DNA of 64,000 nucleotides from Planctomycetota bacterium (GTDB lineage Bacteria; Planctomycetota; B15-G4): assembly GCA_029259715.1 (NCBI GenBank), contig JAJDEP010000003.1:427370-491369 (forward strand). The letters run 5' to 3'. Of this stretch, positions 17,587 through 25,674 are shown piece by piece. The position numbers were made by a program, and so were the translations under genes. Each line of letters opens with the position of its first letter. Within the stretch, counting starts at the first letter, position 1. The notes beneath the pieces were generated by a model that was given only the letters and a program-made list of their open reading frames with translations, ran no database searches and was not told the DNA's origin.

Positions 17587-18750
17587 ATGGGATTCGCGAC
17601 CCTCGCCCTCGGCGGGCTGACCCTCGTGACCGCCGCCCTGCCGGTCGCCGGCCCGATCGAGGTGCGGCGCGACCTGCAGTCCCTGCAAGCGCCCCCCCTT
17701 CACGCCGGCCGCTACAACCTCGACACCGGCGGGCTCGACGCGAATCCGGCCCCGGCGCCGCCGGGCAACCCGGTCGTCTACTCCAACACGAGCGCCGCCG
17801 GCACGGTGTTCCTGCCCGGCCCGGGCACCTTCTCCATGGACTGGAGTCTGCTCAACGCCGCACCGCTCAACGAGATCACCGACATCCAGATCGCCTACGG
17901 CACGAGCTCGGCCGTGCCCGTGACGATCGGTGTGCGCATCCATGCCGGCGCGACGGGCTTCGGTGTCCAGGGTGTCGAGGCCATCGACTTCACCCTGCCC
18001 GGCCTGCCGGGCTCCGCCGGCGGCGGTCTCGAGGCCTTCATCATCGACGTCGACCTGGGCGCTGCCGCCTTCGTTCTGCCCGAGGGACCGTTCGGCTACA
18101 GCTACGAGTTCTTCGACACGGTCACGGGCCCGTTCATCCCCCTGCCGCCGTCCGACCCGAACGTCGTCGATGCCTTCGATCAGTACACGTCGGCCGGCAC
18201 CTATATCGGGACGTTCGCCTTCGGTCCCGCGGCCTTCTCGTCGTTCCACCTTGAGTTGAAGGGCGCCGAGCCGCCCGAGTGCTTCCTGGTCATCGGCGAC
18301 GCGCCGGGCGCGGGACCCTTCCAGTGGGGTGACGACGGTTATGCCTTCACCACACAGGTCGACCACGTGAGCCAGTCCTACCCGGTGCTGATGGAGGCGC
18401 TCCCCGCGTTCGTCCTGCCCGGACAGGTGACGTCCCGCGCCACGGTGGTCTCGCCGGCGGGGACCACCGGCGCGTGGGACGATGACGTCGGCCAGCTCGC
18501 CGCGACGCCCACCGGCAGCCTGTTGCCCTGGGAGTTCACGGTGCAGGTGCTGATGTGGAATCCGCAGGTCTTCCCGTCGCTGCCCGAGCAGTACACCCAC
18601 GGCCTGGCCGTGCAGGTGCTGCCCAGCGGTCGAGTGATCACCGCGCCCTACGGCACGAGCCAGGGAGGCATGGGTCTCTGGGCCGAGGTGTTCGTGAACG
18701 ACGCGGGCCAGCAGGCCATCCGCTTCCCCTTCGACATCCCGCTGCTCTGA
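17587..18750 (+). CDS. Secreted protein with the ECFLV...PFDIPLL C-terminal domain
   Basis: The 387-residue protein starts with a signal-peptide-like segment (FATLALGGLTLVTAALPVAG) after a strong GGAGGAG site 6 nt before the ATG. Residues 30-225 are a beta-rich region of unknown family. Residues about 230-387 form a C-terminal domain starting PPECFLVIGDAPG and ending IRFPFDIPLL. This domain also closes the protein at 22616-24256, with matching blocks FTTQV, YPVLME, VQVLMWNP, VFPSLPEQY, GLAV and PFDxPLx. Unlike that paralogue it has the usual GC-rich codon use. Function unknown. Confidence 0.85.
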   Translation: MGFATLALGGLTLVTAALPVAGPIEVRRDLQSLQAPPLHAGRYNLDTGGLDANPAPAPPGNPVVYSNTSAAGTVFLPGPGTFSMDWSLLNAAPLNEITDIQIAYGTSSAVPVTIGVRIHAGATGFGVQGVEAIDFTLPGLPGSAGGGLEAFIIDVDLGAAAFVLPEGPFGYSYEFFDTVTGPFIPLPPSDPNVVDAFDQYTSAGTYIGTFAFGPAAFSSFHLELKGAEPPECFLVIGDAPGAGPFQWGDDGYAFTTQVDHVSQSYPVLMEALPAFVLPGQVTSRATVVSPAGTTGAWDDDVGQLAATPTGSLLPWEFTVQVLMWNPQVFPSLPEQYTHGLAVQVLPSGRVITAPYGTSQGGMGLWAEVFVNDAGQQAIRFPFDIPLL

Positions 18751-18807
18751 TCACGCGGGCCGCGCCGGCTCCCCGGCCCGTCGTCCCCAGCCGGGCGGCG
18801 GGCCGAC

Positions 18808-20415
18808 TCAATTCCGCGGCGGGTTGAGCTCCGGTCCGTCCGGCGCCCAGGGCTGACGGCACGCCAACCCGGACTCGTAGAGGCTCAAGTTGCGGGCGAG
18901 GGCCGCCACCAGGTCGTCACGCCCGGCGCCGCGCGCCGCGCTCACCCCGCGCGACTGCCACGACGCGGCCTCCTCGAAGCGGCCGACTTCCGCGAGGGCC
19001 ATGGCCATCGCCTCGATCGCCCCGAGGGTGAGGCGCCGGCTGGTGAGCGTCTGCGCCAGGGCGAGGGCCGGCGTGCCCGCGCGGATCGCATCCACCGGAC
19101 AGGCCGCCCACACGCGGATCAGCGCCTCGGTCAATGGGTCCTCGGCCGGCAAGGCGGCGTGACTCGCCTCGAGCACGGCGACGACCTCCGGCCAACGCTC
19201 CAATCGGGCCAGCGCCAGTGCCCGCCCGAGACGGGCCGGGCCGTGGGCCGGCGCGAGGGCCACGACCTGACCGTAGTGCTGCGCCGCCACCTCGAACGCC
19301 CCGGTGCGCCGCAGCGTGTTCGCCAGGTTGAGGTGCACGTCGGCATCGTTGGGGTCGGCAGCGATCGAACGCTGGTAGTGGGCGACGGCCGCCTCGTGAT
19401 CGCCCGCATCGTTGAGCAGGCGCCCCAGGCCGAATTGGACCAACGGATGCTCCGGGTCGAGTCGCTCTGCCTCCCGGAATCGGGCCAGGGCCTCGTCCGG
19501 CCGGTCGAGGCGGTTCAACACGGTGCCCAGGTTGACGTGGCCCATGACCAAGCCGGGGTCGCCCTCGACGGCAGCGCGGAAGTGCTCCCGCGCGCCGTCC
19601 AGGTCCCCCGCCAGGAACGCCTCGTTGCCCCGGTTCAGGTGGTTGCGCCCGCCGCCCGCCTGGGAGCGCACCGCCTCCATGATCGGATCGGCGAAGCCGG
19701 CCCGTCCGCGGCCCCGCCGACGGAGGTGCTCGGCGGCGCCCACGTCGTCACCGAGCGCGCGCAGGGACAGGCCCAGCGGATAGTGGGCCTCCGTCGCCGA
19801 CGGATCGAACCGGAGCGCGGCGAGCAGGTGCTCGACCGCGCGTTCATGGTCGTCCTCGAGGGCCGCGATCCGGCCGAGCCCGATGCGCGCGGCGGCGCTG
19901 CGCGCATCGAGGGCCAGCGCCCGGTCGAAGTGCGCCGCCGCCGGCCCCGGACTGTCGAGATCGAGCAGCAACTGGCCGAGCACCAACAGCGACGGCAGGT
20001 GATCGGGGTCGAGGGCCAAGGCCGCTTGCAACGCCGCCACACCCCGCTCGGGACTCTCCCCATCGGTGAGCAGTCGACCGAGCGCATAGCGCCAGCGCAG
20101 GGAGTCCGGGTCGAGGGTGAGAGCGTTGCCGTAGCAGACCTCGGCCGCATCGGCGAAACCGTAGGCGTGATACTGCATGGCCAGATCACCCAGCGCCTCA
20201 CCGAGCGGCCCCGCCTCGTCGTCGGCCGTGAACGCCGCGACCCGCTGCGCGACCTCGGACCTCGACGCCTGCAGCTGCTCGGCAACGGCGGGGTCCACCC
20301 CGTCGAGACGCGGATCCGGGAGGGCAGCGAGGTCCGCCGGCGACGGGGCGCCACCGCAGGCCCCCACCACACAGGCCAGCACCGTCGACACCGCAACCGT
20401 CCGCGCCCGCCTCAA
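18808..20415 (-). CDS. TPR-repeat lipoprotein
   Basis: The 535-residue protein begins with a lipoprotein signal: basic N-terminus, then VSTVLACVVGAC with possible lipidated Cys15 or Cys20. Most of the rest is tetratricopeptide repeats (about 100-430), e.g. AEVCYGNALTLDPDSLRWRY, AREHFRAAVEGDPGLVMGHV and AVAHYQRSIAADPNDADVHL. The TTG start at 20415 overlaps the stop of the UnbV gene (TTGA), and no later start preserves the signal. Coupling to an UnbV/FG-GAP protein is a recurrent arrangement and suggests a joint periplasmic or surface role; the partner is unknown. Confidence 0.88.
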   Translation of the reverse strand: MRRARTVAVSTVLACVVGACGGAPSPADLAALPDPRLDGVDPAVAEQLQASRSEVAQRVAAFTADDEAGPLGEALGDLAMQYHAYGFADAAEVCYGNALTLDPDSLRWRYALGRLLTDGESPERGVAALQAALALDPDHLPSLLVLGQLLLDLDSPGPAAAHFDRALALDARSAAARIGLGRIAALEDDHERAVEHLLAALRFDPSATEAHYPLGLSLRALGDDVGAAEHLRRRGRGRAGFADPIMEAVRSQAGGGRNHLNRGNEAFLAGDLDGAREHFRAAVEGDPGLVMGHVNLGTVLNRLDRPDEALARFREAERLDPEHPLVQFGLGRLLNDAGDHEAAVAHYQRSIAADPNDADVHLNLANTLRRTGAFEVAAQHYGQVVALAPAHGPARLGRALALARLERWPEVVAVLEASHAALPAEDPLTEALIRVWAACPVDAIRAGTPALALAQTLTSRRLTLGAIEAMAMALAEVGRFEEAASWQSRGVSAARGAGRDDLVAALARNLSLYESGLACRQPWAPDGPELNPPRN

Positions 20416-22229
20416 CGGAGCGCCATCCCCGTGCCTCGGATCAGATCGTGATAGGCGTCCGTCGCCCGACCCGCCCAGTCCCACGACTCGGCGGCGCCGT
20501 CGGGCCATTGGACCTCGACCTGCGTGACCGTCGACGTGCCTCCCAGGCCCACGAGCACCCGGGGATCATTCGAAGAGCAGAAGCTGCCGTCGGTGTGGGA
20601 GCGCCGCAGGAGCCGTCCCCCCCCCTCGCGCTGCACACTCACCCGGGCGCCCAGTTGGTCGCGTCCTTGCGGCCGATCGAGGAGCCGCAACCCCAGCCAG
20701 TGGGCGTCCTGGCCGACTTGATTCACGAGCAGGCGCGCCGCGCCGGCGTTGTCGACGACCACGATGTCGATGTCTCCATCGTTGTCGACGTCACCGAAGG
20801 CCGCGCCCCGGCTCACGCCGAGGCGAGCGAAGTCGGGCCCCGCGGCCGCCGTGGCCTCCCGAAAGGTCGGCCCGCGTGGGCCCGCCCCGAGATTGCGGAA
20901 GAGCTGGTCGCGCTGACGCAGCGGCAGGGGGTCACCGGCGTCGCCCTGGGCGGCGATCTCCGTGACGGCACCGTTGAAGCTGACCAGGTCGGGCAGGCCG
21001 TCGTTGTCGTAGTCGATCCACGACGTCCCGAAGCCGGTGAATGTGCGGCTCGCCGCGCCGAGCCCGGACACCGCCGTGGCGTCGTCGAAGTTCCCCCGGC
21101 CGTCGTTGAGGTACAGCGTGTTGGTCTCGGACGAGAGGTGGGTCATGAACAGGTCCTCGTCGCCGTCACCGTCGACGTCGACGGCGTCGACCCCCATGCT
21201 CGCCTCGGCCTCGCCGAGCGCGTTGTAGGCGCATCCAGCCAGCAAGGCCCGATTCTCGAAGTGGCCCTCGCCCGTGTTCATCCACAGCTGGTTGGGCAGG
21301 CCGTCGTTGCAGACGTAGAAGTCGGGCCAGCCGTCGCCGTTGAAGTCCCGGGCGACGACGCCCAGGGCGCCTCCGTACTCGGACGCCACCCGCGCGGCCC
21401 CGGTGGCGTCCTCGAAGGTGCCGTCGCCGCGGTTGCGGAAGAGCCGGTCGGGATAGGCGTCGTAGCTCTTGGGGTTGCAGTAGTCCGGGCGGCCGCTCGC
21501 GCCGAAGCAGTCCTTGTGGCTCGCCACGGAGAAGTCGACGTAGTTGCAGACGAAGAGGTCGAGCCTGCCGTCCCGGTCGTAGTCGACGAAGCAGGCGCTG
21601 GTGCTGAAGCGCCCCTCCTCGGTCCCCGAAGCGGCGGTCACGTCGTCGAAGGTTCCATCGCCGCGGTTGCGCAGCAGGGCGTTGGCGCCGAGCCGGGTCA
21701 CGTAGAGGTCCACGTGTCCGTCGCCGTCGAAATCGCCGGCGGCCACCCCCAGGCCGTAGCCCCCGCGCGCCAGGCCGGCGGCCTCGGTCACGTCGGTGAA
21801 CGCCAGGGTGCCGGTTTCGACGAGTTCGTTGCGGTAGAGCCGGTCGCTGAGCGGGAGCGGCGAGGGCGGATCGAATGCAAAGGAGGCGCCGTCCTCCGGT
21901 GACCCGAGCGCGTCGCCCTGAACGAAGTAGACGTCGAGGTCGCCATCCCCGTCGGAGTCGAACAGTGCCGCCCCGGCGCCCATCATCTCGACCAACCAAC
22001 GCTCTCCGGTCATGCCGTTGAAGTGCACGAAATCGAGCCCGACCTCCCGTGCCCGATCGACGAAGGCGACGGCCTCGGATCCGTTGGCCCCCGCTTGCCC
22101 GGCCCCCTGGCGCGCGACCGGCGCGCCCTCTCCACTGCTCTCACCGGCACACCCGCCCATTCCGGCGAAGACCACCGAAACCAACAACAGAGAGGTGCAC
22201 CACGACGACCACTTTTCGCGCACGCTCAC
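20412..22229 (-). CDS. FG-GAP repeat lipoprotein with C-terminal UnbV/ASPIC domain
   Basis: About 605 residues. After a short lipoprotein-like signal (LLLVSVVFAGMGGC, Cys27) come repeated FG-GAP units with calcium-loop cores: DSDGDGDLDVYF, DFDGDGHVDLYV, DYDRDGRLDLFV, DFNGDGWPDFYV, DVDGDGDEDLFM, DYDNDGLPDLVS and DVDNDGDIDIVV. These predict an integrin-alpha-like beta-propeller. The C-terminal 90 residues (WLGLRLLDRPQGRDQLGARV and VEVQWPDGAAESW) are the UnbV/ASPIC domain. The GTG at 22229 is chosen because it gives a signal peptide; no good ribosome site is visible, so the start is uncertain. It is coupled to the downstream TPR gene. Confidence 0.9.
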   Translation of the reverse strand: MSVREKWSSWCTSLLLVSVVFAGMGGCAGESSGEGAPVARQGAGQAGANGSEAVAFVDRAREVGLDFVHFNGMTGERWLVEMMGAGAALFDSDGDGDLDVYFVQGDALGSPEDGASFAFDPPSPLPLSDRLYRNELVETGTLAFTDVTEAAGLARGGYGLGVAAGDFDGDGHVDLYVTRLGANALLRNRGDGTFDDVTAASGTEEGRFSTSACFVDYDRDGRLDLFVCNYVDFSVASHKDCFGASGRPDYCNPKSYDAYPDRLFRNRGDGTFEDATGAARVASEYGGALGVVARDFNGDGWPDFYVCNDGLPNQLWMNTGEGHFENRALLAGCAYNALGEAEASMGVDAVDVDGDGDEDLFMTHLSSETNTLYLNDGRGNFDDATAVSGLGAASRTFTGFGTSWIDYDNDGLPDLVSFNGAVTEIAAQGDAGDPLPLRQRDQLFRNLGAGPRGPTFREATAAAGPDFARLGVSRGAAFGDVDNDGDIDIVVVDNAGAARLLVNQVGQDAHWLGLRLLDRPQGRDQLGARVSVQREGGGRLLRRSHTDGSFCSSNDPRVLVGLGGTSTVTQVEVQWPDGAAESWDWAGRATDAYHDLIRGTGMALR

Positions 22230-22615
22230 GCCGCGCACGGCCGGGGGATGGGGAGCAGGAAGGGAGATCGTGGCGACCTTTCTCTCTCGGGGCGGGGCAC
22301 GTCGCGCGCGGGAGCACGAGATTCTAGGTCGTAGAGCCCGATTCCGGGCCGTCTGCACCACGCATATCAGATCGCTTTGATTCTGCACCAAAACCTACAT
22401 TTCAAGGCTGTTTTCGCGTCATTTCTCGCATTGACAGAATCCCATTCCACGCATACCTTCGAACCTCGACTGAAAGACCGGTCAGACCGCACGCAGTCGG
22501 GAAGCGATCTGGTCGGAACAGTCGAATCGGGCGTCACGAGTCGACGGGCAGTCAAGGACTCGCTTCGGGGCTTCAGACGCGTCTTCGTAATATTACCGGG
22601 AGGTTTCGACCCACC
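22230..22615. other. 386-bp divergent intergenic region
   Basis: This region separates the UnbV gene (minus) from the P-domain protein gene (plus). Positions 22370-22460 are clearly richer in A and T than the surroundings and hold the promoter at 22431-22459. The minus-strand frame stays open to 22391 but encodes Arg/Pro-rich residues unlike a signal peptide, so I left it out of the UnbV gene. No RNA gene is recognised. Confidence 0.55.
22431..22459 (+). promoter_or_regulatory. Consensus-like promoter for the P-domain protein gene
   Basis: TTGACA (22431-22436), 17-nt spacer, TACCTT (22454-22459). The predicted start near 22466 gives a leader of about 150 nt that ends in GGGAGG 12 nt before the ATG. 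The architecture (perfect -35, 17-nt spacer, weaker -10, long leader) matches the promoter at 11760. Confidence 0.55.
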
Positions 22616-24256
22616 ATGAGAGCTTCACTACTCCTAATGGCCGGCATGCTCGTTCTTGCCCCCGCCGTTGATGCTGCAGACAAGGCGACTCTTCAGGCCG
22701 ATATCGATTCGACCGTGACCGCCATGCACATCGCAAAGTCTGCTGGCGACTACGTGACCGCCACCCAGCTCGAGGCCGAGTATCAGGACCTCCTCGCTGA
22801 GCTGCGTGAGGTTTCCTTCGTTGGCATGGCCACCAACCCCGTCGGCCCTCCCGTGGCTCCTGCTGCTCCCGCCGGTTCAACGGCGACGACCAGCAACCAC
22901 TCGAGCGCTGCTGTCGTCGCAACTGTCGACCTCGCGACCGTGACTGACACGATCGCCGTCGCCAGCGGTGACTCCTACATCAGCGATGTCGACGTCACCG
23001 TCAACATCACCCACACCTGGTGCTCCGACCTCGAAGTCACGCTGACTTCGCCGCTCGGCACGGTTGTTGAGCTCACGCTCGGCAACGGTGGCAGCAACGA
23101 CGATTGCTTCAACGGCACGCTGTTTGACAGCTCGGCCGCTGGCGTTCCGACGTTGGAAGCCTATGCCGATTCGGTCACCGCCGGCCCCATGACCGCCACG
23201 GGCGATCTTGGTGCCTTCATCGGTGAGGACCCGAACGGCATCTGGACCCTGTCCATCGGTGACACCGCCAACGCTGACGGCGGCGCCTCCAACGGGTGGT
23301 CCATGGACATCACCACGCTGGACGGTGCTCCGACGGAAGCCACGACGAACCACGCCAGTGCCAACGTCGTGAACACTATCGACCTCGCCACCGTGGGTGA
23401 TGACCTGGTCGTCGGCGGACTCGGTACCTACATGTGCGACGTCAACCTCACGACGAACATCACGCACACGTGGTCTTCGGATCTGCAGGTCGTCCTCGTT
23501 TCGCCCGGTGGAACCGCTTCCGCCATCACGTTCAACAACGGCGGCAGCAACGACGATTGCTTCAACGGTACGCTGTTCGACGCCTCCGCGGGCTCCACGC
23601 CCACCACGGAGATCTACGCCGACAGCGTCACCGCCGGTCCGATGACTGCCGAAGGAACCCTGAGTGGTTTCATCGGTGAGGATCCGAACGGAACCTGGAC
23701 GCTGCTCATCGGTGACACCGCCAACGCTGACGGTGGCGCCTCCAACGGGTGGTCGCTGGACATCACCACCTGCATCGGCGAAGCGCCTGAGTGCTTCCTC
23801 GTCGTCGGTAACGCTCCGGTTGACGGTCCGTTCCAGTACCAGCCGTTCTGGGGTCACGACTTCACGACCCAGGTCGGTGACGTCGGCCAGTGGTACCCGG
23901 TGCTGATGGAGGACATCCCGTCCTTCCAGCTGCCGAGCGCCAAGCGCCGTGCGCCGAAGTTCGTCGCTCCGACGACCCTCGGCTCCCTCGACGATAGTGT
24001 CGGCCAGGGCAGCACTGTCCCCACGCCCGCCACCTTCGACGAGTACTACGTGCAGGTTCTCATGTGGAACCCGGCTGTCTTCCCGAGCCTCCCCGAGCAG
24101 TATTCGAACGGCCTCGCCGTCCGCATCTTCTCGGATGGCCGCGTGCTGACGGTTCCCTATGGTGACAGCACCGGTGGCATGACCGTGTGGTCCGAGATCT
24201 TCACGGACAACGGCAAGCGTTACATCCAGTTCCCCTTCGACGTCCCGCTGATGTAG
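22616..24256 (+). CDS. Secreted protein with two P-domains and the ECFLV...PFDVPLM C-terminal domain
   Basis: The 546-residue protein has a signal peptide (LLLMAGMLVLAPAVDAA), a short helical segment (22-66) and a Pro/Ala/Thr linker. Two P/Homo B-type domains follow (about 95-236 and 245-386), with the repeated blocks NITHTW, GGSNDDCFNGTLFD, ADSVTAGPMTA, FIGEDPNG and IGDTANADGGASNGWS. Residues 391-546 are the C-terminal domain shared with the 17587 protein. P-domains normally flank a subtilisin-type protease, but none is present. Codons favour GGT, GCT and GTT, suggesting high expression. A surface or extracellular adhesive or structural role is possible. Confidence 0.88.
   Translation: MRASLLLMAGMLVLAPAVDAADKATLQADIDSTVTAMHIAKSAGDYVTATQLEAEYQDLLAELREVSFVGMATNPVGPPVAPAAPAGSTATTSNHSSAAVVATVDLATVTDTIAVASGDSYISDVDVTVNITHTWCSDLEVTLTSPLGTVVELTLGNGGSNDDCFNGTLFDSSAAGVPTLEAYADSVTAGPMTATGDLGAFIGEDPNGIWTLSIGDTANADGGASNGWSMDITTLDGAPTEATTNHASANVVNTIDLATVGDDLVVGGLGTYMCDVNLTTNITHTWSSDLQVVLVSPGGTASAITFNNGGSNDDCFNGTLFDASAGSTPTTEIYADSVTAGPMTAEGTLSGFIGEDPNGTWTLLIGDTANADGGASNGWSLDITTCIGEAPECFLVVGNAPVDGPFQYQPFWGHDFTTQVGDVGQWYPVLMEDIPSFQLPSAKRRAPKFVAPTTLGSLDDSVGQGSTVPTPATFDEYYVQVLMWNPAVFPSLPEQYSNGLAVRIFSDGRVLTVPYGDSTGGMTVWSEIFTDNGKRYIQFPFDVPLM
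22898..23773 (+). repeat. Tandem in-frame duplication of the P-domain coding unit
   Basis: The two copies are offset by 453 bp (151 codons). DNA identity is very high in places: 23254-23300 and 23707-23753 differ at one of 47 positions, and a block around 23095-23120 recurs exactly 453 bp later. This implies a recent duplication or ongoing gene conversion. Confidence 0.8.
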
Positions 24257-24274
24257 GGGGGGTTCTTGGCCTGA

Positions 24275-24302
24275 GCCACGGGTCCCGCAAGGGGCCCGTG
24301 GC
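24275..24302 (+). terminator. GC-rich hairpin after the P-domain protein gene
   Basis: GCCACGGGTCCC and GGGGCCCGTGGC pair (one wobble) around a GCAA tetraloop, 18 nt after the stop codon. There is no T-run, so termination strength is uncertain. Confidence 0.5.
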
Positions 24303-24331
24303 CGGGTCGCAACCGGAGCGTTCGGCCGGTC

Positions 24332-24374
24332 GAGTGCCTGTCTTCTCCCGGTCCGCCGGGGAGGGCAGGCACTC
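24332..24374 (+). terminator. Second hairpin after the P-domain protein gene
   Basis: GAGTGCCTG pairs with CAGGCACTC, with further pairing of CCCGG/CCGGG inside; TCGCTTTGG follows. Together with 24275-24302 it probably forms a double terminator separating this gene from the aminotransferase gene. Confidence 0.55.
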
Positions 24375-24510
24375 TCGCTTTGGTGGACCGGCTCCGGCGT
24401 CCGATGTATGACGGGGCCGCTGTAGGACGGGCCCGCCGGTCGCCGCAGCGATCGGACCGGGTGAACCCGAACGGGTGACCCCGCCCGGCTGCCTTCTCGC
24501 CGAGACCCCC

Positions 24511-25674
24511 ATGGACGCCCCGAGCCCCTCTCAGCCCTTCCTCGTGTTCGGCGCCCCGGTGCTGCACGAGGACGAGATCCGGGAGGTGGTCGACTCGCTG
24601 CGCTCGGGATGGCTCGGTTCGGGCCCCAAGGTCGCGCGGTTCGAGCAGGACTTCGCCGCCTACAAGGGTGCCGGCCACCCGGTGGCCGTGGGCTCGTGCA
24701 CGGCGGCGCTGCACCTCTCCATGCTCGTGGCCGGCATCGGGCCCGGCGACGAGGTGATCACCACGCCCCTGACCTTCTGCTCGACCATCAACGCCATCCT
24801 CCACGCCGGCGCCACGCCGGTGCTGGCCGACGTCGACCCGGTCACCATGAACATCGACCCCGACGCCGTGCGGGCCGCCGTCGGACCGGCCACCCGCGCC
24901 ATTCTGCCGGTGCACTTCGCCGGCCGGCCGTGCGCCATCGACGCCCTGGTCGACATCGCCGCCGAGCACGACCTGCGCCTGATCGAGGATTGCGCCCATG
25001 CCGTGGAGGCGCGGGTCGGCGGCCGCCCCATCGGCACCTTCGGCGACTTCGGCTGCTTCTCCTTCTACGTGACCAAGAACGTCACCACGGGCGAGGGTGG
25101 CATGGTGCTGGCCCGCAACGAGGAAGACGCCGCGCGCATCAAGCGCCTGGCCCTGCACGGCCTCTCCGCCGACGCCTGGAATCGCTTCGGCGACCAGGGC
25201 TACAAGCACTACTTCGTGGTCGAGTGCGGCTTCAAATACAACATGATGGACATCGCCGCCGCGCTCGGGATCCACCAGCTCAAGCGGGTCGACGCAAACC
25301 TGGCGCGGCGCCAAGCCATCTGGACGCAATACGACGAGGCCCTGGCCGACCTGCCCTTGCAATGCCCCGCGCCCGCCGCCGAAGGCACGGTCCACAGCCG
25401 CCACCTCTACACCATCCTGGTGGACGAGGAGCGGGCCGGCATCTCGCGCGACGCCTTCCTCGAAGCCATGACGGTGCGCGGCATCGGCCTCGGGGTGCAC
25501 TACCTCGGCGTCCACGAGCACCCCTACTACCAGGAGCGCTTCGGCTGGCGCCCCGACGACCATCCGGCCTCCATGGCCATCGGTCGGCGCACCGTGAGCC
25601 TGCCCCTCTCCCCCGGCCTCACCGACACCGACGTCGCGCGGGTCGTGGACGCCATCGGGGCCTGCCTCCCGTGA
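24511..25674 (+). CDS. DegT/DnrJ/EryC1/StrS family sugar aminotransferase
   Basis: A PLP enzyme of 387 residues that typically aminates a keto-sugar nucleotide. It has the family pattern: GSGPKVARFEQDFAAYKGAG near 36-55, GSCTAALHLSM (61-71), Asp160 in LIEDCAHAVEA and the PLP Lys189 in SFYVTKNVTTGEGG. The ATG at 24511 is preferred over an in-frame GTG 12 codons upstream because it gives the usual N-terminus. Its stop overlaps the start of the next gene (GTGA), so the two enzymes likely act together on a surface sugar. The exact substrate is unknown. Confidence 0.93.
   Translation: MDAPSPSQPFLVFGAPVLHEDEIREVVDSLRSGWLGSGPKVARFEQDFAAYKGAGHPVAVGSCTAALHLSMLVAGIGPGDEVITTPLTFCSTINAILHAGATPVLADVDPVTMNIDPDAVRAAVGPATRAILPVHFAGRPCAIDALVDIAAEHDLRLIEDCAHAVEARVGGRPIGTFGDFGCFSFYVTKNVTTGEGGMVLARNEEDAARIKRLALHGLSADAWNRFGDQGYKHYFVVECGFKYNMMDIAAALGIHQLKRVDANLARRQAIWTQYDEALADLPLQCPAPAAEGTVHSRHLYTILVDEERAGISRDAFLEAMTVRGIGLGVHYLGVHEHPYYQERFGWRPDDHPASMAIGRRTVSLPLSPGLTDTDVARVVDAIGACLP

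Noticed and set aside
17398..18600. N-terminal extension of the histidine kinase to about 1074 residues
   Set aside because: The extra part overlaps the well-supported secreted protein gene at 17587-18750 and shows shadow composition; an ATG with a good ribosome site exists at 17397.
24609..25670. Giant frame joining upstream sequence to the FAD oxidoreductase (870 codons)
   Set aside because: The first part is a shifted reading of the aminotransferase gene. The flavoprotein starts at the GTG at 25671.
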